From Stratiolaelaps scimitus (lineage: Eukaryota; Arthropoda; Arachnida; Mesostigmata; Laelapidae): a DNA stretch of 64,000 bases. The notes under the pieces were generated by a model. It was not told the origin of the DNA and searched no databases. It was given only the letters and a program-made list of their open reading frames with translations. The translations under genes and the position numbers were made by a program. The DNA lies in contig JABWDB010000021.1 in the NCBI GenBank assembly GCA_019614645.1, positions 3,782,001 to 3,846,000 of the forward strand, given 5' to 3'. Of the stretch, positions 50,399 to 62,542 are shown in pieces (the first letter of the stretch is position 1; each line of letters opens with the position of its first letter).

Positions 50399-50860
50399 CT
50401 GGGCCAGACAAGGCAACAGCAAGAAGAACCCGTCGCTCCCTTGGCAAATGGGAATAGGGTCGACCTTGCCAGATGGCCGCAGCTCAGCTCGGTCTCCCCC
50501 AAAACGACCATGACTCGCCCATTGCCATCCGGCCGTTGGCAGACCAGAGAGACCTGCAGCGCATGGACACAGAAGAGGAGGTGTCATCGCTCACGGCTGC
50601 TAAAGTTAATGCACACTCTCTGAGAGAGAAATAGATAGAATGGCCGGGGCGTGGAGGGGTAGCGGTGTGCTGCGAGAGGATGCAAGAGCGTGGTGGGCCG
50701 ATCGTCCGCAGGCTATTTCAGCTGGCGGTAGATAGAAAATCGAGTGTATGGCGAATTCTAAGGGGATTGTAACCCATGTACCAGGAAAGAAATCACGACC
50801 GAGTCAAAATATAGTTCAAGAGATAAGAGCCCGTCTCATTCTGTAGATATCGCTGAGTAC

Positions 50861-50963
50861 CTGTAGTGTGCGGCGGTGTGGGCTGTTGTGATGGCGCTGG
50901 CATAGAAGACAAAGTACAGACACAGGATCACACACAGGATTGAGATGTTTGAAACTTTAATAG
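50861..50963 (-). CDS. Candidate internal exon, hydrophobic membrane segment (unknown gene)
   Basis: I do not recognise the protein. On the minus strand this 103-base block follows an acceptor-like TTTCAATGCCATTACAG and ends at a donor-like ACAG/GTACTC. One frame only is protein-like; it contains ILCVILCLYFVFYASAITTA, a clear transmembrane helix of about 20 residues, then TAHTAAHY. Codons in the middle are rich in C or G at third positions (CTG, GTG, ATC, TAC, GCC), unlike the AT-rich surroundings. The plus-strand reading is broken by stops. The frame is closed by TAA upstream and TGA downstream just outside the splice sites, as expected of an internal exon. It needs one base from a preceding exon and leaves two. 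It lies about 460 bases upstream of another hydrophobic exon-like block on the same strand. There is no in-frame ATG, so a 5' exon must lie at higher coordinates; I could not fix it. Confidence 0.4.
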
Positions 50964-51516
50964 CTGTAATGGCATTGAAACGTCGATGTTAGCACTTATT
51001 CATACATGCTGCTCCTCCAACGACTTGACTGTATTTAGTCTATTTAGCCTATAAGTAGCCTTCTGATTTCTAAGTGACGTAACAAGAGGACGAAGAGGTA
51101 GATTTTTTAGTCAACGTTTGGCAATAGAAATACTAGCAGTGCCCAGCGAATGAATCTCTCGCCGTTGAGCGTTCGCTTACCGTCTATTCTGTATTCAACA
51201 TTGTGTCATCATGATTACAGAAGCTATACAGCTATCATCATCTATACAGAAGCTACCACAACTAGGGTTATATGCGTAAACTGGATGACGTTTCAGCACC
51301 CGCATATGAAAGCCTGTACAGAAAAGGAGCAGATGACATCTGTTCCACCTTACCCTGTAAATATAATAGATACCTGCCGAGAGTGAATAATGAGCCTTCT
51401 TCGTTCTTTCTAGACATAGGTACTTTGTACTCGTGGTGTCAGGGAATGTTCGTCAACGCAAACAGCTCTGAGGTCACACAAGGGTATCTATCATTGCATA
51501 CTGCTGCAGGAGGAGG

Positions 51517-51582
51517 AGCAGCAGCAGCAGCAGCTCCTAGTGGAGGTACACAACCGCTCTTCCACTGCTGCTGCTGCTGCTG
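51517..51582. repeat. Complementary CAG and CTG triplet tracts forming a hairpin
   Basis: A (GCA)5-type tract at 51518-51533 is followed about 30 bases later by a (CTG)6-type tract at 51565-51582. The flanking AGTGGA and TCCACT are also complementary, so the whole could fold into a long hairpin. Frames through it read poly-Ala or poly-Cys and give no gene evidence. Confidence 0.7.
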
Positions 51583-52983
51583 CCACTGTGTATGACTATA
51601 ACGTATTGCTTCCTGCTCCTCGTTCATTCCCTCCTCAATTCATTTAGGATTCACCTTTATCTTTCTCTCCACTTAGCGATGTGGGTGATCTAGCACACAG
51701 CGGAGATCACTTGCATTCCTTACCTATGGACACCCACCCGTAGCAGGTTGATCCAATTGATCCGCCCCATCCCTACCCACCCCCCCCCATGTTGTCACCA
51801 CCTGAAAGGACCGCAGACACCGCAGGCAGTCGAAAACGCAGTGCAGAGCTGACATCGCGACAATGGAAATATCCTTCGACGCGTATATATATATATTTGT
51901 GTGTTGATTTGGATAGTATGCCAATGAACTACTTACTATATTCAATCAGTCTCAACCCAGCACCAGCGTCTGAGGTTGTTGATGTCCCCGGTGGCAGTGA
52001 ATATATATATATATTTATATATTGTGGCGGGTATATACAGTGGGCAGCATTATGGCTTCCACATTGCATTGATGCGGTGTCCTGTACTTGTCTGTGTCCC
52101 GCTGGGTCGGCTTCATCAACATCAAATATCGAATCTTCTTCGTTCGTAGGGTGTGGTTGCAGTTGCTTCGTCGCATCCCATCTCATTGAATTTCCCTCCC
52201 TCGAACCCTCGCGGCCCGCTTCCCCCGTTGCTCATTTGAGTCGTTGGCGAGATGCGATGCCATGTGTGCGATGTGATCTCTCCTTCACCGACGCCGAAAA
52301 CGTCGCCCTCAATTGTGCTCTATGAGGGCCATTACTCTCATCTTTATCATGCAAATTTGAGCAAGTCACCCCGGCCAAGACATTCGGCGACCTGAAGCGG
52401 TCTCGGCATGTTGCATGATATAGCTGCAAATTGAATTACTGGGAGATGGCAGAGGAAACTGGACAAGTAGCCACAGAGAGAGAGAGAGAGAAATGACTGT
52501 GCATATATAATAGGGATAAACTCGTAGTGCAGCAATCCGGATGTCGGCTATCAAAGACAAAAGATCGCCATTTAGCAGGTGAGATCGATTCTAGAGCGGA
52601 TGTGAACGAAATGCTAACGAGTTGCTGATAGCTGAGTGGAGAGAGCACACGGTGGTGTTCCCCAGTACTGCCATTTATGAGCCGAAGAACTATGAAGCTT
52701 CATTTATTAAAATATTATATATTCGATAAGTACTATACTCATACACCTGTAGAAGCTTACTAAGCTCTCCGTGGTGTATTCCAACACCAAATATCATTGC
52801 GGTCTCCATCCAAATAATAGAACCAAATGTCAAGGGAGATTTGCGTCTTATCGCTGACACAAGAGTTATAGCTGGCAGTGTTCTGAACGACTCATTTCTA
52901 CATATGGGTCGCAATTTAATTGCAGGAAAATCTCCCTCTTAATTTAACACCGATAAGAAATTACAGTCAAACACCCATAAATC

Positions 52984-53013
52984 TATATATATATATATAT
53001 ATAGTAGTAGTAG
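52984..53013. repeat. (TA)n followed by (TAG)n microsatellite
   Basis: About nine TA units followed by four TAG units; a compound simple repeat in AT-rich spacer. Confidence 0.9.
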
Positions 53014-54255
53014 TTACGATATGAATGATTGGTTTATATATGTATGCTGTTGGTTACTCCCTATTGGTCCTATATCCTAAATTATTGATGTTGCATGTAG
53101 GGGATACTGTAATATCAAGCAAGAGATAGCTAGCCTGCAAAAATATACCCACGACACTAGCAACGGCCTCTTCGAAGACTCGTCGATTGTTGCTACCAAA
53201 ACTTTCAATGTTATCCAGAATCTATGCCGTGGTACGTGGTACCTTCGGAGCGGTGCGCGTCAAAGAGACTCCTACGACCATCGGCGTGGGTCGCTTCGTC
53301 TTTTCGGGCCCATGTCGGGGCCAGGACGCTTCGCTATCTTCTATGCATGCTCACGCCCTCTTGTTGATACAGAGATTATTTAATTTTAATAACTCAATAA
53401 TAATTAATTTAGACCCGGCCCGGTATGTCACGGAGAAAGCAGCGGCTGAGACTGGCCGCCCGTTTGGACGAAACGAATTGTTAGAGATGGCGTGGCGTCA
53501 CAGCCGAGGTAAGGTGAGCGCTCGCGAAGCGGTCGAACGCAAACATGGCCCGAGGTATTCTCACTTTGAAGCTCTAGACTTCTTCCTAGGAGTCCTTCGT
53601 GAATGAGCCATGGAGAGGTGGAAGATACCGTACGAGATAGCAACGCGCGATTCTTCTATACCGTTGTCAGCCGGCGTGCGCTTAGCTTGAGTCAGTCCAT
53701 ACCTGGAGGTGGGCCCTTTGAGCTCTGCACTCAGAAGGATTTTCAGGCGCAGCTCGCTGGATAGAAGCATTTCGTGTAGCTTACCGTGGCTGCATTGTCA
53801 GAGATGGGGGACATCTCACTTGCCACTCTCACAGGTAGAATAGAAGAGAGGAGGACTGCGAATCATGAATTTAGAGAGAGGCAGAGGAGGAGAAACACGG
53901 ACACACACACACACAGAAGCAGCAGGGACAAGACACCTTGAAAGCTTCCAAAGCTAATCGCAGCTACCCATCCTCCAAGGACTAGCTAAGGAACGCCCTC
54001 AGGTCTCGATGATAAAGCTACGTGATCCTGATTTGAAGAGAAAAGGACGAATCAACCATACACGACGACAACGCAGTCATGCAACAGCGTAAAAGTCGGC
54101 CGATAACTGCCTATGCCGATCTGGCATGTGTGCTGTTCTCATTAGAGAGGTGAATTAATCACACCTTTAGGAATTGTGCGAATGGCAATTTGCAACATTG
54201 TCGTGTTGAGGATTGCCAATTTCATAGTCAGTAGGAACTATAAAAAGCTAATGGA

Positions 54256-54276
54256 ATAATAATAATAATAATAATA
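54256..54276. repeat. (AAT)7 microsatellite
   Basis: Pure trinucleotide AAT run. A similar (AAT)6 tract is at 58489-58506. Confidence 0.9.
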
Positions 54277-55250
54277 GTTAATAACGTAAACAGATGGGAA
54301 TGCCCAGGGACATTCGAACCACCGAGACACCCCCCACATATAGTCATAGATAAACATAACGCATGACAAATCGTAGCAAATAAATCTACCCAAAATACTC
54401 GCATGTATAATAGTAGGTATAATCAAGCACAAAAGAACCGCTAGCCTACCTTGTGTTCCCCACTCGTTTTCCTTCACTATTTTCCTCTTTGAGTTTGCTT
54501 CTAGAGATGGCTTCGCCTGCCTCGATGCCCCTTGCCCTCAACCTCCGGTGAACACCGGTCAAGAGGTCTGTACCATCTCTCTTCGCAGAGGCACGGCTGC
54601 TGCTGCTGCCGCCGCAATCGATAGTAATTATTTGCCGCTCAGCCGTGCAATCGGCCGAACCCCTCTGTCCTCCTATAGGCCCCAACAGGGCTGCCCCTTC
54701 TCGGCAGCTTGGAGCGTCATGGCCCGTTCCACAAGCCTCTGACCGCTACACCGAGCGGGACGCCTCGATAACACCAGGGCAATAGCAGAACATAGGGTGA
54801 GCATAGCAGAGACTGCGCCCGAATGCCGAGTAGTGACGTTGTCCCATTGTCCTTCTTACTCAAGTCAGGGAACACATCTATACCTTTCCCCTCTGCACCC
54901 CTGGCCTGCCTCTCCCCAACGTAAATCCAATGGCAGGTGGGGCCTTCAACGGTGAAAAGCATCGGTGGCCACATCAACAATCAGAGCCTGTATCCAATGA
55001 ATGGGGAGCCGATTACAGACAGAACCTTTTAAATGTATGATCAAGTGGCCATTAAAACGTACTATGCGATACCTTGAGCAACCTTGAGTACCATCGGCCA
55101 AAGGCCGAACGGAGCTGTTTTCAAGGAAGTCAGGCACTGAGCACGGTAGGTCTTTTCCGAACCTCAAATTCTTGGACTGACACAGTCGAATGATAGGAAA
55201 TCTTGCATTGCCTATATAGATGTTGTATAGGGAGTGAGTAGGCGCAGAAT

Positions 55251-55267
55251 CAGAGAGAGAGAGAGAG
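55251..55267. repeat. (AG)n microsatellite
   Basis: Short pure AG run next to a G-rich junction. Confidence 0.9.
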
Positions 55268-56246
55268 GTTGTCACTCAAGTGACCCAGGTTTACCAGACC
55301 TGCAAGGATCGAGGAGATTGTGGCGCCCAACAACAGAAAGCCGATTGCGGTTGTAGGGGTCCCTCATGCAGGTTATCACGTGAAGCGTCCGTGATAATCC
55401 CACAATCCTACAGTATTCTATCCTGTTACCCAGTAGAAATGCTCGTTACTGATGACCCGTACTCGGAGATGGAAAGGATCTGCGAAAAGATGACCAGACA
55501 AAACTTTGCCTACTGCTCACTAGAGTGTTACTCTTCAATCGCATAGGCGACCTCAGGCATAGGCTACTGAGGATAACCTGAAGGGCAGACCGGTTAGACG
55601 ATTGGCCTCTTAGACGATCTTCCGATATCTTCCGCTGCTTATCCGTCGAAATCATCCCTAAGGTATCGCTCACGGCCTAAACCTACTTGCGAGTCATCAT
55701 CGCTTAATATGAATGGATCTTGCCCATATTGTTTACATCGTATCGTATGAGATGCCCCTGTCCGATCTTATGCGATCTAACCAATAGCTCAGTCGATTGA
55801 TGAGACCGGATGAATGCAGCTAGATCGCTAGGCTAATCACCTCGCTCGCATCGATGGATATCGCCTACGACCATTGGTTGCAATTCGACCACCATCACCA
55901 CCTTAAGATGCAATCATAATCCTTGGCTTACTCCAACAACCACCACCACGCAAACCCTAAACTTGTCCAAATTGAACCAATGCAAATATTCGCCTTTGTC
56001 CACCAGTGCTGATCTATGTTCATAATATTAATACAGAATATGCTTGCTCACAATTAGCCTTTAATAAAGTACGAAATGTATACAAGTGGAAATCCACTAG
56101 TTCTGGATAAGCGAGAATGGACGTTATTGTCCTTGGCGGTGTTAACTATCATCCTTCCATAGGTCTCCAAATAGGAAGGCCTTGCTGTAATAATTAAATG
56201 TCTTAATTGTATTAGACATTCAATTATTTATTGGTAGATATATCGA

Positions 56247-56250
<4 letters not shown>

Positions 56251-56280
<30 letters not shown>
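56251..56280. repeat. (AT)15 microsatellite
   Basis: Uninterrupted AT dinucleotides over 30 bases. Just upstream (56190-56228) an AT-rich imperfect hairpin is built from AATTAAATGTCT and AGACATTCAATT. Confidence 0.95.
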
Positions 56281-56286
<6 letters not shown>

Positions 56287-58488
56287 CGCCTTGGTCTGTA
56301 AGTTGTACATGTATTCTGCTGGTATTGAGCGGTCAAAAGGCAGCTTCGGATCAATCAAATCGGTGCCCATAGTTGACACTTATCCCCAATCTGTCAAGTG
56401 CTATATCCAGTGATGCTGTCTACTTTCAATCTATTGACACATATTATAGTTTCGTTCGCTGCTTTCTCAAGAGGCATTGCAAAATTGTCAAAATAATATC
56501 TGACCAAACTGGCCTAGCTACACTCTATTTTTCTATCATTTTTACCTTTTCCACGCCGTACCAGCACAAACGCAACCAAAAGCTGCTGCTGCTGCAAGGG
56601 CAACCTGTCAGCAAACACTGGAACTCCCCCCACTCTTCGAAGAAGTCCAGAGTGGGTCTAGGGGTAGCTGGGAGTGGTGGCGGCTGTCGACTCGTGACAC
56701 AAATGCCCATCAAGAGAACGAGCCACCGGACGCTCAGCAACGGCTGGACAACGTTACTGTCAAACGAACCTCTCTTCTTTCTTTCTGCCCTGGCGGCTTT
56801 TCTCGGATCTCAGCTTGGTCCGATTCCGTCTCCCGCTTCGTCCCGAGTAACTGCCGAGGCCGTGATTCCGCGTCGGCCACGTCGATTTCTCGTCGCTTTT
56901 TCCACCGTCAGTTTTTTCTCTCTCTTTCTTCATTTCATTGAATTTACACGAACGTGACCTCCCCAATAGAACCCCCTTCTCCTTTTTTTCTGCCATATTT
57001 TCCCTGGACGCTATTCGTTGAAGCAGCAGTCGCGGGCACGGACGATGTCATAACCTCCCTGACTTTGCTGGTGACGGGGGAGTGGAGAACTGTGGGACAG
57101 GGCGGGGGCTCTCGGGGGTCGTCCCAAAAGTCGTGTGGCGGTGTGGCCAAATTTGAAAAATGGCGTCCACCCCATGGGACGTTTCTCAGTGGATGGCGAA
57201 CCCGTACGCTGCTGTGGCTAGCCTGTGCTAGCCTTCGCCTGCTAGTGGGCTAGGCGAGCCGTAGACCAGCAACACTTGTGCGTCAAAAATATCCAAAGTC
57301 ACAGCCGAAACAGGCCTCTTCTGGACGCCAACTAACTGACATAGAGGGTGCGGCGAGTGGAGTTTTTACCAAGGACAATGTGATACATAAAAACCAGGAA
57401 CTATTATAATCATGGACACTAAAAGGGAGAGAGAGAGAGACATGAAATGGTAGATACTGTCAACTATGGCTCCCGATAACACTGTGTTCCACTGTGACGA
57501 AAATCCTGCAGGACATTGCGCTACAGAATACGGCAGTGATCCCCGGCAGCAATTAAATGATGTTGGCAAATAAAAACAAATAAAATGGAAAAAACATATG
57601 CATAGATCATCAATGGCAGGCCTCGATACTGTGTAGTATGTCTTCAAGGATGCGCATTGGTCCAGACGTAAGCAACCTAAAATACATTGTGTGTATAATG
57701 CACATCTAATATTACACCTAATTGATGTTCATTTGACACAAACAAAATAGGTGGATGCACTTAGCCAGATCTCTCATATTCCAGCTAGCCAACTTATTAG
57801 CGATGCATGATGCAAAAGAATCAAGAACATTTTGAATATTAAGCCGAACGTTCTGCGAGCCTTTGGTCGCTTCGAGAAATCAAATTTCAACAACATTATA
57901 CCATATATAACACGTATATTTATAATATATTGTTTTCCAAACAATGTCCAAGTCAGCCCGCCGGTTGCACTAGAGATTTGACGCGTTCGCCAAATTCTAA
58001 TAGAAGCAATACAAAAGCAATTGGCCCATAAGCAATTTTCTTTTTTGTATGGTCTTTGTCAAATTTTTTTTGGATCACTTTATTGGCTTGTTAATTCTTA
58101 GACACATTCTTAAGCTTTTTATAACACCTCGTTGTTTTTCGTATTTGCTAATCGGCTATAGTCACATTGTTCGCAGTTACAGACGAAGCGGCGGACTTGG
58201 CACATGTGCTCTACCAACTCGTAAATATCCTCATATATTGTATTTATTAAATTGTATTGTTATTATTACTATTATTACGACCGGTTGGCCTTCTTCTGCA
58301 TTATTCCGACGTTACAAGTTCAAGTAATAGTTATCACACTTTTCGAAATAACTAAATACGTTATATCCTAACTTACTAATACAGATTAATTCATAGTGTC
58401 ATAAACGAAACGAAAAGCAAGCGATTCTCCCTGTGAAGCGCTAATTGACAGGGTAATTTATTCAGATAAATAGTTTATTCAAATTTCA

Positions 58489-58506
58489 TATAATAATAAT
58501 AATAAT
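58489..58506. repeat. (AAT)6 microsatellite
   Basis: Trinucleotide AAT run in AT-rich spacer. Confidence 0.9.
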
Positions 58507-58787
58507 CATAGCCTTGAAGTATAAATACACACAACGCGCTTTTTTGGGATCGTTTCTAATTATCTCACAAGAGGTGACATTTGAAAGTTGAACGGTATCG
58601 ATGTTGCGCCATGTTAGCGTTCAGAAAAAAAAAACATATATTGAATTGTATTTCATTTTTTTCGAGGTCAAATTTGCAGTTTGTTCTAAAGGCGTTGGAC
58701 AATGATTAATAACTTATTGTTTTTATAGGATTTAATAATTTATCAAAAAAGACGATTTCTCAAAACAAAAATCTACCCAGATAAAAT

Positions 58788-59042
58788 TCAACTCTGTTGT
58801 GGAAACTCGTCAAAACATACGAGTTCATTATTCAGTTCATTGTTATTTTCGGGTCGGTAGGCCAAAAGTAGTAAGGTATAATAAGGTGAGTCGTGCCTGA
58901 CTATGATGGCGTCCTCCTGTTTCGTTTCGTTGTTGGCAAGGGAATGCGTCATCCGTAATGGATCCAGTTCAACAAGAAGCCCGAACTCGGAACAATGATT
59001 CGCGTGGACGGGGTGGATGGACTTGACGTTGTTGCTGTTTCG
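58788..59042 (-). CDS. Candidate terminal coding exon, unknown protein
   Basis: The minus-strand frame reads 84 residues to a TGA at 58788. Its first two thirds have a protein-like composition with many C-ending codons (AAC, GTC, ATC, CAC, GCC) and include the strings VKSIHPVHANHCSEFGLLVE and NNETKQEDAIIVRHD. Immediately upstream on the same strand, a frame ending FVFNTIQ meets a CAG/GTGAAT donor at 59097. A 54-base intron (59043-59096) would join the two in phase 0. The acceptor of that intron is purine-rich and weak, so the junction is doubtful. The upstream part is alanine- and glycine-rich low-complexity sequence. No family recognised. Confidence 0.18.
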   Translation of the reverse strand, partial: RNSNNVKSIHPVHANHCSEFGLLVELDPLRMTHSLANNETKQEDAIIVRHDSPYYTLLLLAYRPENNNELNNELVCFDEFPQQS

Positions 59043-59505
59043 CTGCACTCTCCTTTGCGACGTTTGTTGTTTTCAGATTGAAGAGTTTGAATTCACCTGA
59101 ATGGTGTTGAATACGAAATCAGAGCGCGAGTCAGGAAGGTGGGTGAGAGCGTTACCACTGGTGCCATCTATAGCCGCTCCCGGGCCTCCTGCTCCTGCTG
59201 CTGATGCTGCCGGAGAACGACGGCTAGCTTCAACAGCAGCAGCAGCAGCTGTAGCTTCAACGCTACAGCTACCACTTCTGCGATCGGGGCGCTTTCCATT
59301 CTCGAAAGGCCGCGCGAGCGGGCCTGGAGAGGGACTCACCTCTCGCCTCTTTCTCCCGCTAAATGTATTAGCCCCACAGGCACCCCGTCGCTCGTCGGTC
59401 TAAATCCCGTAAATTCGTGATCGCCGATGCTCGCGAACCGCGCTACCATTCGCAGCGCTCGAGCACACGACGGGCAATCGCTACCATGCAGTAACGATGC
59501 TATGA

Positions 59506-59534
59506 CAGAGAGAGAAAGAGAGAGAGAGAGAGAG
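59506..59534. repeat. (GA)n microsatellite with interruptions
   Basis: GA-rich run with one AAAG break. A related GA-rich tract follows at about 59658-59691. Confidence 0.9.
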
Positions 59535-60287
59535 GCAAGCGGCGGGGGTGGTAAGGTGAGTACGAGCCAATGCTGGATGAGTGGGCAAATCTGAAATAGC
59601 GCCGCCGCCGCCGCCTTGAAAAAGAAGCACGAAAAAGTCGTTTACATGTCGAAAGTGACTGAGAGAGTGAGAGAGAAAAAGAGAGAGAGAGCACCAATTC
59701 GGTGATGGTCAGATGGACGAGATCTGGGGTGCGGGAGAGGAACGCACGGCCCCCGTGTGTCACAGCTTCCCCCGACCATTGGCCTCGAAACCCCATAGAA
59801 CCCCCTCAAATCCTGCAACCACGTCCCGTCACACCGAAATGTTTGTTGCACCTATCCACCGAATCGTCTGGTCGCCTAAGTCTGACCCACAGTGAAGGCA
59901 AGCGGAATCCTGAGGGTAGACTACATCTGATATACTATGCTTGACGTTTAGTGCAGGCTTTGTATAATACACACATATATTTATATATTACTCAAGGATT
60001 TATTAGGACGGGGAGTTGTACATGTAGGCAAATTATAGCACACTATATAATTTGGAAATTACGTATAGTTATGTAGATGGTCCTACGTTTAAAGAGTGCT
60101 AAGAAGCGTTGAAGACATTAGATAGAAGAGCTTGTGAAAGCGTGTAAGTACAATGAAATATTTATGTAAGTAGTGACATATGTAGTTGTTTCGTCCGGCC
60201 ATAATGATTTCGTCTAGACTCGTAATGATGGCTCTAATCCAAAAGAGCAATCTGCACAGGATTTAGGTGTATTTATCAGTCCTCCCT

Positions 60288-60325
60288 TAGGTTTGAACCC
60301 GCACATTAGCTACGTTGTGAGGGTG
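60288..60325 (-). repeat. Possible degenerate family-2 SINE head
   Basis: On the minus strand the sequence TGCGGGTTCAAACC resembles a B box. The neighbouring GCTACGTTGTGAG lines up with the CTACGTGGCTCC part of the SINE at 30866-31000. No A box and no body segment are evident. Confidence 0.2.
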
Positions 60326-61648
60326 GCGATTTCAATGTAATGTAAAAGGGTCTTCCGTTCCTTTATTTGTAGGGGAGTTGATTTCTACGTGACCCTATGT
60401 AATTATAGTTTTGTAGTTATCAAACACCTGGTGGTGAGATATGGCGTCCATATCTAAAATGAAGCATTAACGGCCTTGGGAGAACCTAGCACGGTAAGTG
60501 ACACATGTGGCCCTCCAGGGAATCAATGGCGTTGAGGCCCATAACGCAACTTCATGATGTTGTTGACATGAGAATTTTTCATTAACTAATGAAGCTCAAT
60601 ATGAATGTGTGAATTTGCAGATGTTTGCACGGTGACAACAAAGGTGTATGCAACAAATATCGTTCTTCTATTCTTTTCACCAATGATGAATAATGATGAT
60701 TGAAAGAAAGCCTGTCAAAGAACTAGATCCACAACCGATTGCGCTTCAGGTGGGTTCCGTGAACCGCTCAAGCCGCATCCACTCTCTGTCGAGCTCGGGG
60801 CCTGTTCTCATCTTGGTATCTATCGAAACAAGTAGCATGAGTTGAATGATGCATCGATCTCATTACTGCGAATTGCCACCACCACTACCTTAGTCGTTGT
60901 CGTCGTCGTCGTCATCTTTTCGTTCCACTTTTATTATGAAGTATCGAATTCTCCTTCTTCGGGAGGTCCATCCCTGCACATCCCACGCGCACGCGAAAGC
61001 GAGAGATTAGCGTCACGCGGCCGGCATCGACGGGCAGTGGCCATCCGAGGCAAACACAACCCTCTCTTCCTCTATTTCCTCCTGTATCTTCAATCTCCGA
61101 GCCCAAGACGAAATTCGTTATCCCGTTCTCTAGAGCGGCAGCACTTCGACCCGTTCGAGTTTCGCGGAAGGTTATCCAACCCTCCCTGGCCCCCTACCGA
61201 GCCGCTGTTCAGTTGCTGCGCTAGCGGGCAGATGCTACGGCTGCGCCCGCCGCCCCCGCTGAGGACCACCAGCATAATTTCAATCACCGGTTGCGTGTAG
61301 ATCGTATGAGCTAGCAAGGTTACCCCCTCTTGTATAACATCGAGGGCAACGGGGCACACACTCCATATTCCATTGCTCGACTGGTACGCCCTCATTCGCC
61401 CCTATGCAATATACCCTTCTACCGTGTTCAGAGGGGCAAGGCGCCCTTAAGGCAAGAGAGACAGAGAGACCGGGTGGCTGGAGCCTGCACATGGCTCACC
61501 TCAACCCGTTCAACTTACGGAGGAAGCAGGATGGATGCAGGCAGAAACGGCGATCGATTTCGATTTGCTTTTCTGCCCGGCATCGCAGCAAATTCGTATG
61601 GAGTTCGTGGGTGTGTGGGGAGGTCGGGGAAGAACTCCTCTAGAATAA

Positions 61649-61666
61649 AGGAAGGAAGGAAGGAAG
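61649..61666. repeat. (GGAA)n microsatellite
   Basis: Four to five tandem GGAA tetramers. An (AAAT)n run follows at 61781-61797. Confidence 0.85.
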
Positions 61667-62335
61667 CGGCCGAGGAACAATAGAGTGTATAAATAAAAGT
61701 GTGGGCATTGGCCGTGCGCGTACACAGGCTACAACAGCTACTGCTCATTGGTCGTATTCTGCTAAAAAAATTATAAAAAAAAATAAATAAATAAATACTC
61801 ACCCTCGCGCATTCTCACATTGCTTTGGTTTGGTTCGTTATCATGAAAAAATCATCATCATTATCATGAAGTGGCCCCTTCATCGTTTGCTGTGGACACT
61901 ACTCCCTGTCGACAGGGGGATGGTGGTGGTTCCAGTGGCTCGGATCAATCACCCGACGAAGCAGTAGGGTTTGCTCGTTCCAGCAGGAAGAGTTTAATTA
62001 AACTCTTGTACTGCCATTCATTCGGGCTGATTCAATGTGCAGAAAGACAGAGGCTGGGTTCGAGGGGAATAACATGAGAACCGTGTGGCGTTAATATGCT
62101 GCTGCTGATGCCGCTGACGCCACCGCGCCCTAAAAATTCACGCAATTTATGTGCGCGGCGTGTTTGTATTGATTGCCCCCATCCATCCGTTCGTATACGA
62201 AAGTCAACGGCACTGGATCGCTTAGATAAAGAATGCAAGGTCGATTCAATACGGCGCGACGCGTGGATAGCTCTCAAGTGGCTGACTAGCAGGAAGCGGA
62301 CGACAACATACGACACTACAATGTAGCCGTGTAAC

Positions 62336-62432
62336 CCGGTATAGCTTAGCGGCTGGTGAGACACGTGGCTCATGCGTTCCGATTGATGGTAGTCAGGTAG
62401 CCGGTCATCCGGGCACCGGTTATTTCCGATAG
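62336..62432 (+). repeat. Possible tRNA-derived relic
   Basis: TAGCTTAGCGGCTGG (62342-62356) matches the pol III A-box pattern TRGCNNAGYNGG. A degenerate B-box-like GGTTATTTCC lies about 76 bases on. No second copy was found in the window, and the B box lacks the invariant TCGA core, so this may be chance. Confidence 0.2.
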
Positions 62433-62520
62433 TTCATTGGATGGCTCGTATCGTATATACACATTCTCTTATACATAATGCCATGGTAAATCAATATCAT
62501 ACGAGATATATATATAATCT

Positions 62521-62542
62521 ATATATATATATATATATATAT
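62521..62542. repeat. (AT)11 microsatellite
   Basis: Pure AT dinucleotide run preceded by a shorter TATATATATAAT run. Nothing coding is seen beside it. Confidence 0.95.

Larger units (their letters stand above)
53014..58787. other. No secure gene seen; microsatellites and spacer
   Basis: Holds AAT, AG and AT microsatellites. A strong donor-like AG/GTAAGG occurs at 53509, in a frame open on both sides but without a good acceptor. The longest frame of the window (56373-56957, 194 codons) lies here and is judged chance. Confidence 0.5.

Noticed and set aside
51789..52325. 178-codon ATG-started frame
   Set aside because: It passes through two AT microsatellites read as Ile-Tyr runs and has no protein-like domain; the length is within chance.
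53425..53484. Frame starting MSRRKQ, like the N-terminal NuRD-recruiting motif of SALL-type zinc-finger proteins
   Set aside because: The frame stops after 19 codons with no donor site before the stop, and no zinc-finger sequence was seen nearby.
53414..53510. Block ending in a strong AG/GTAAGG donor in the frame 53187-53606
   Set aside because: The only upstream AG lacks a pyrimidine tract and the frame is open on both sides, so exon borders cannot be defended.
54310..54335. GGACATTCGAACC, resembling a reversed B box
   Set aside because: Spacing within the box is off by two bases and there is no A box or family match.
56373..56957. Longest open frame in the window, 194 codons, plus strand
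   Set aside because: It begins at a TTG, not an ATG, has no recognisable domain, and a few frames of this length are expected by chance in 64 kb on two strands.
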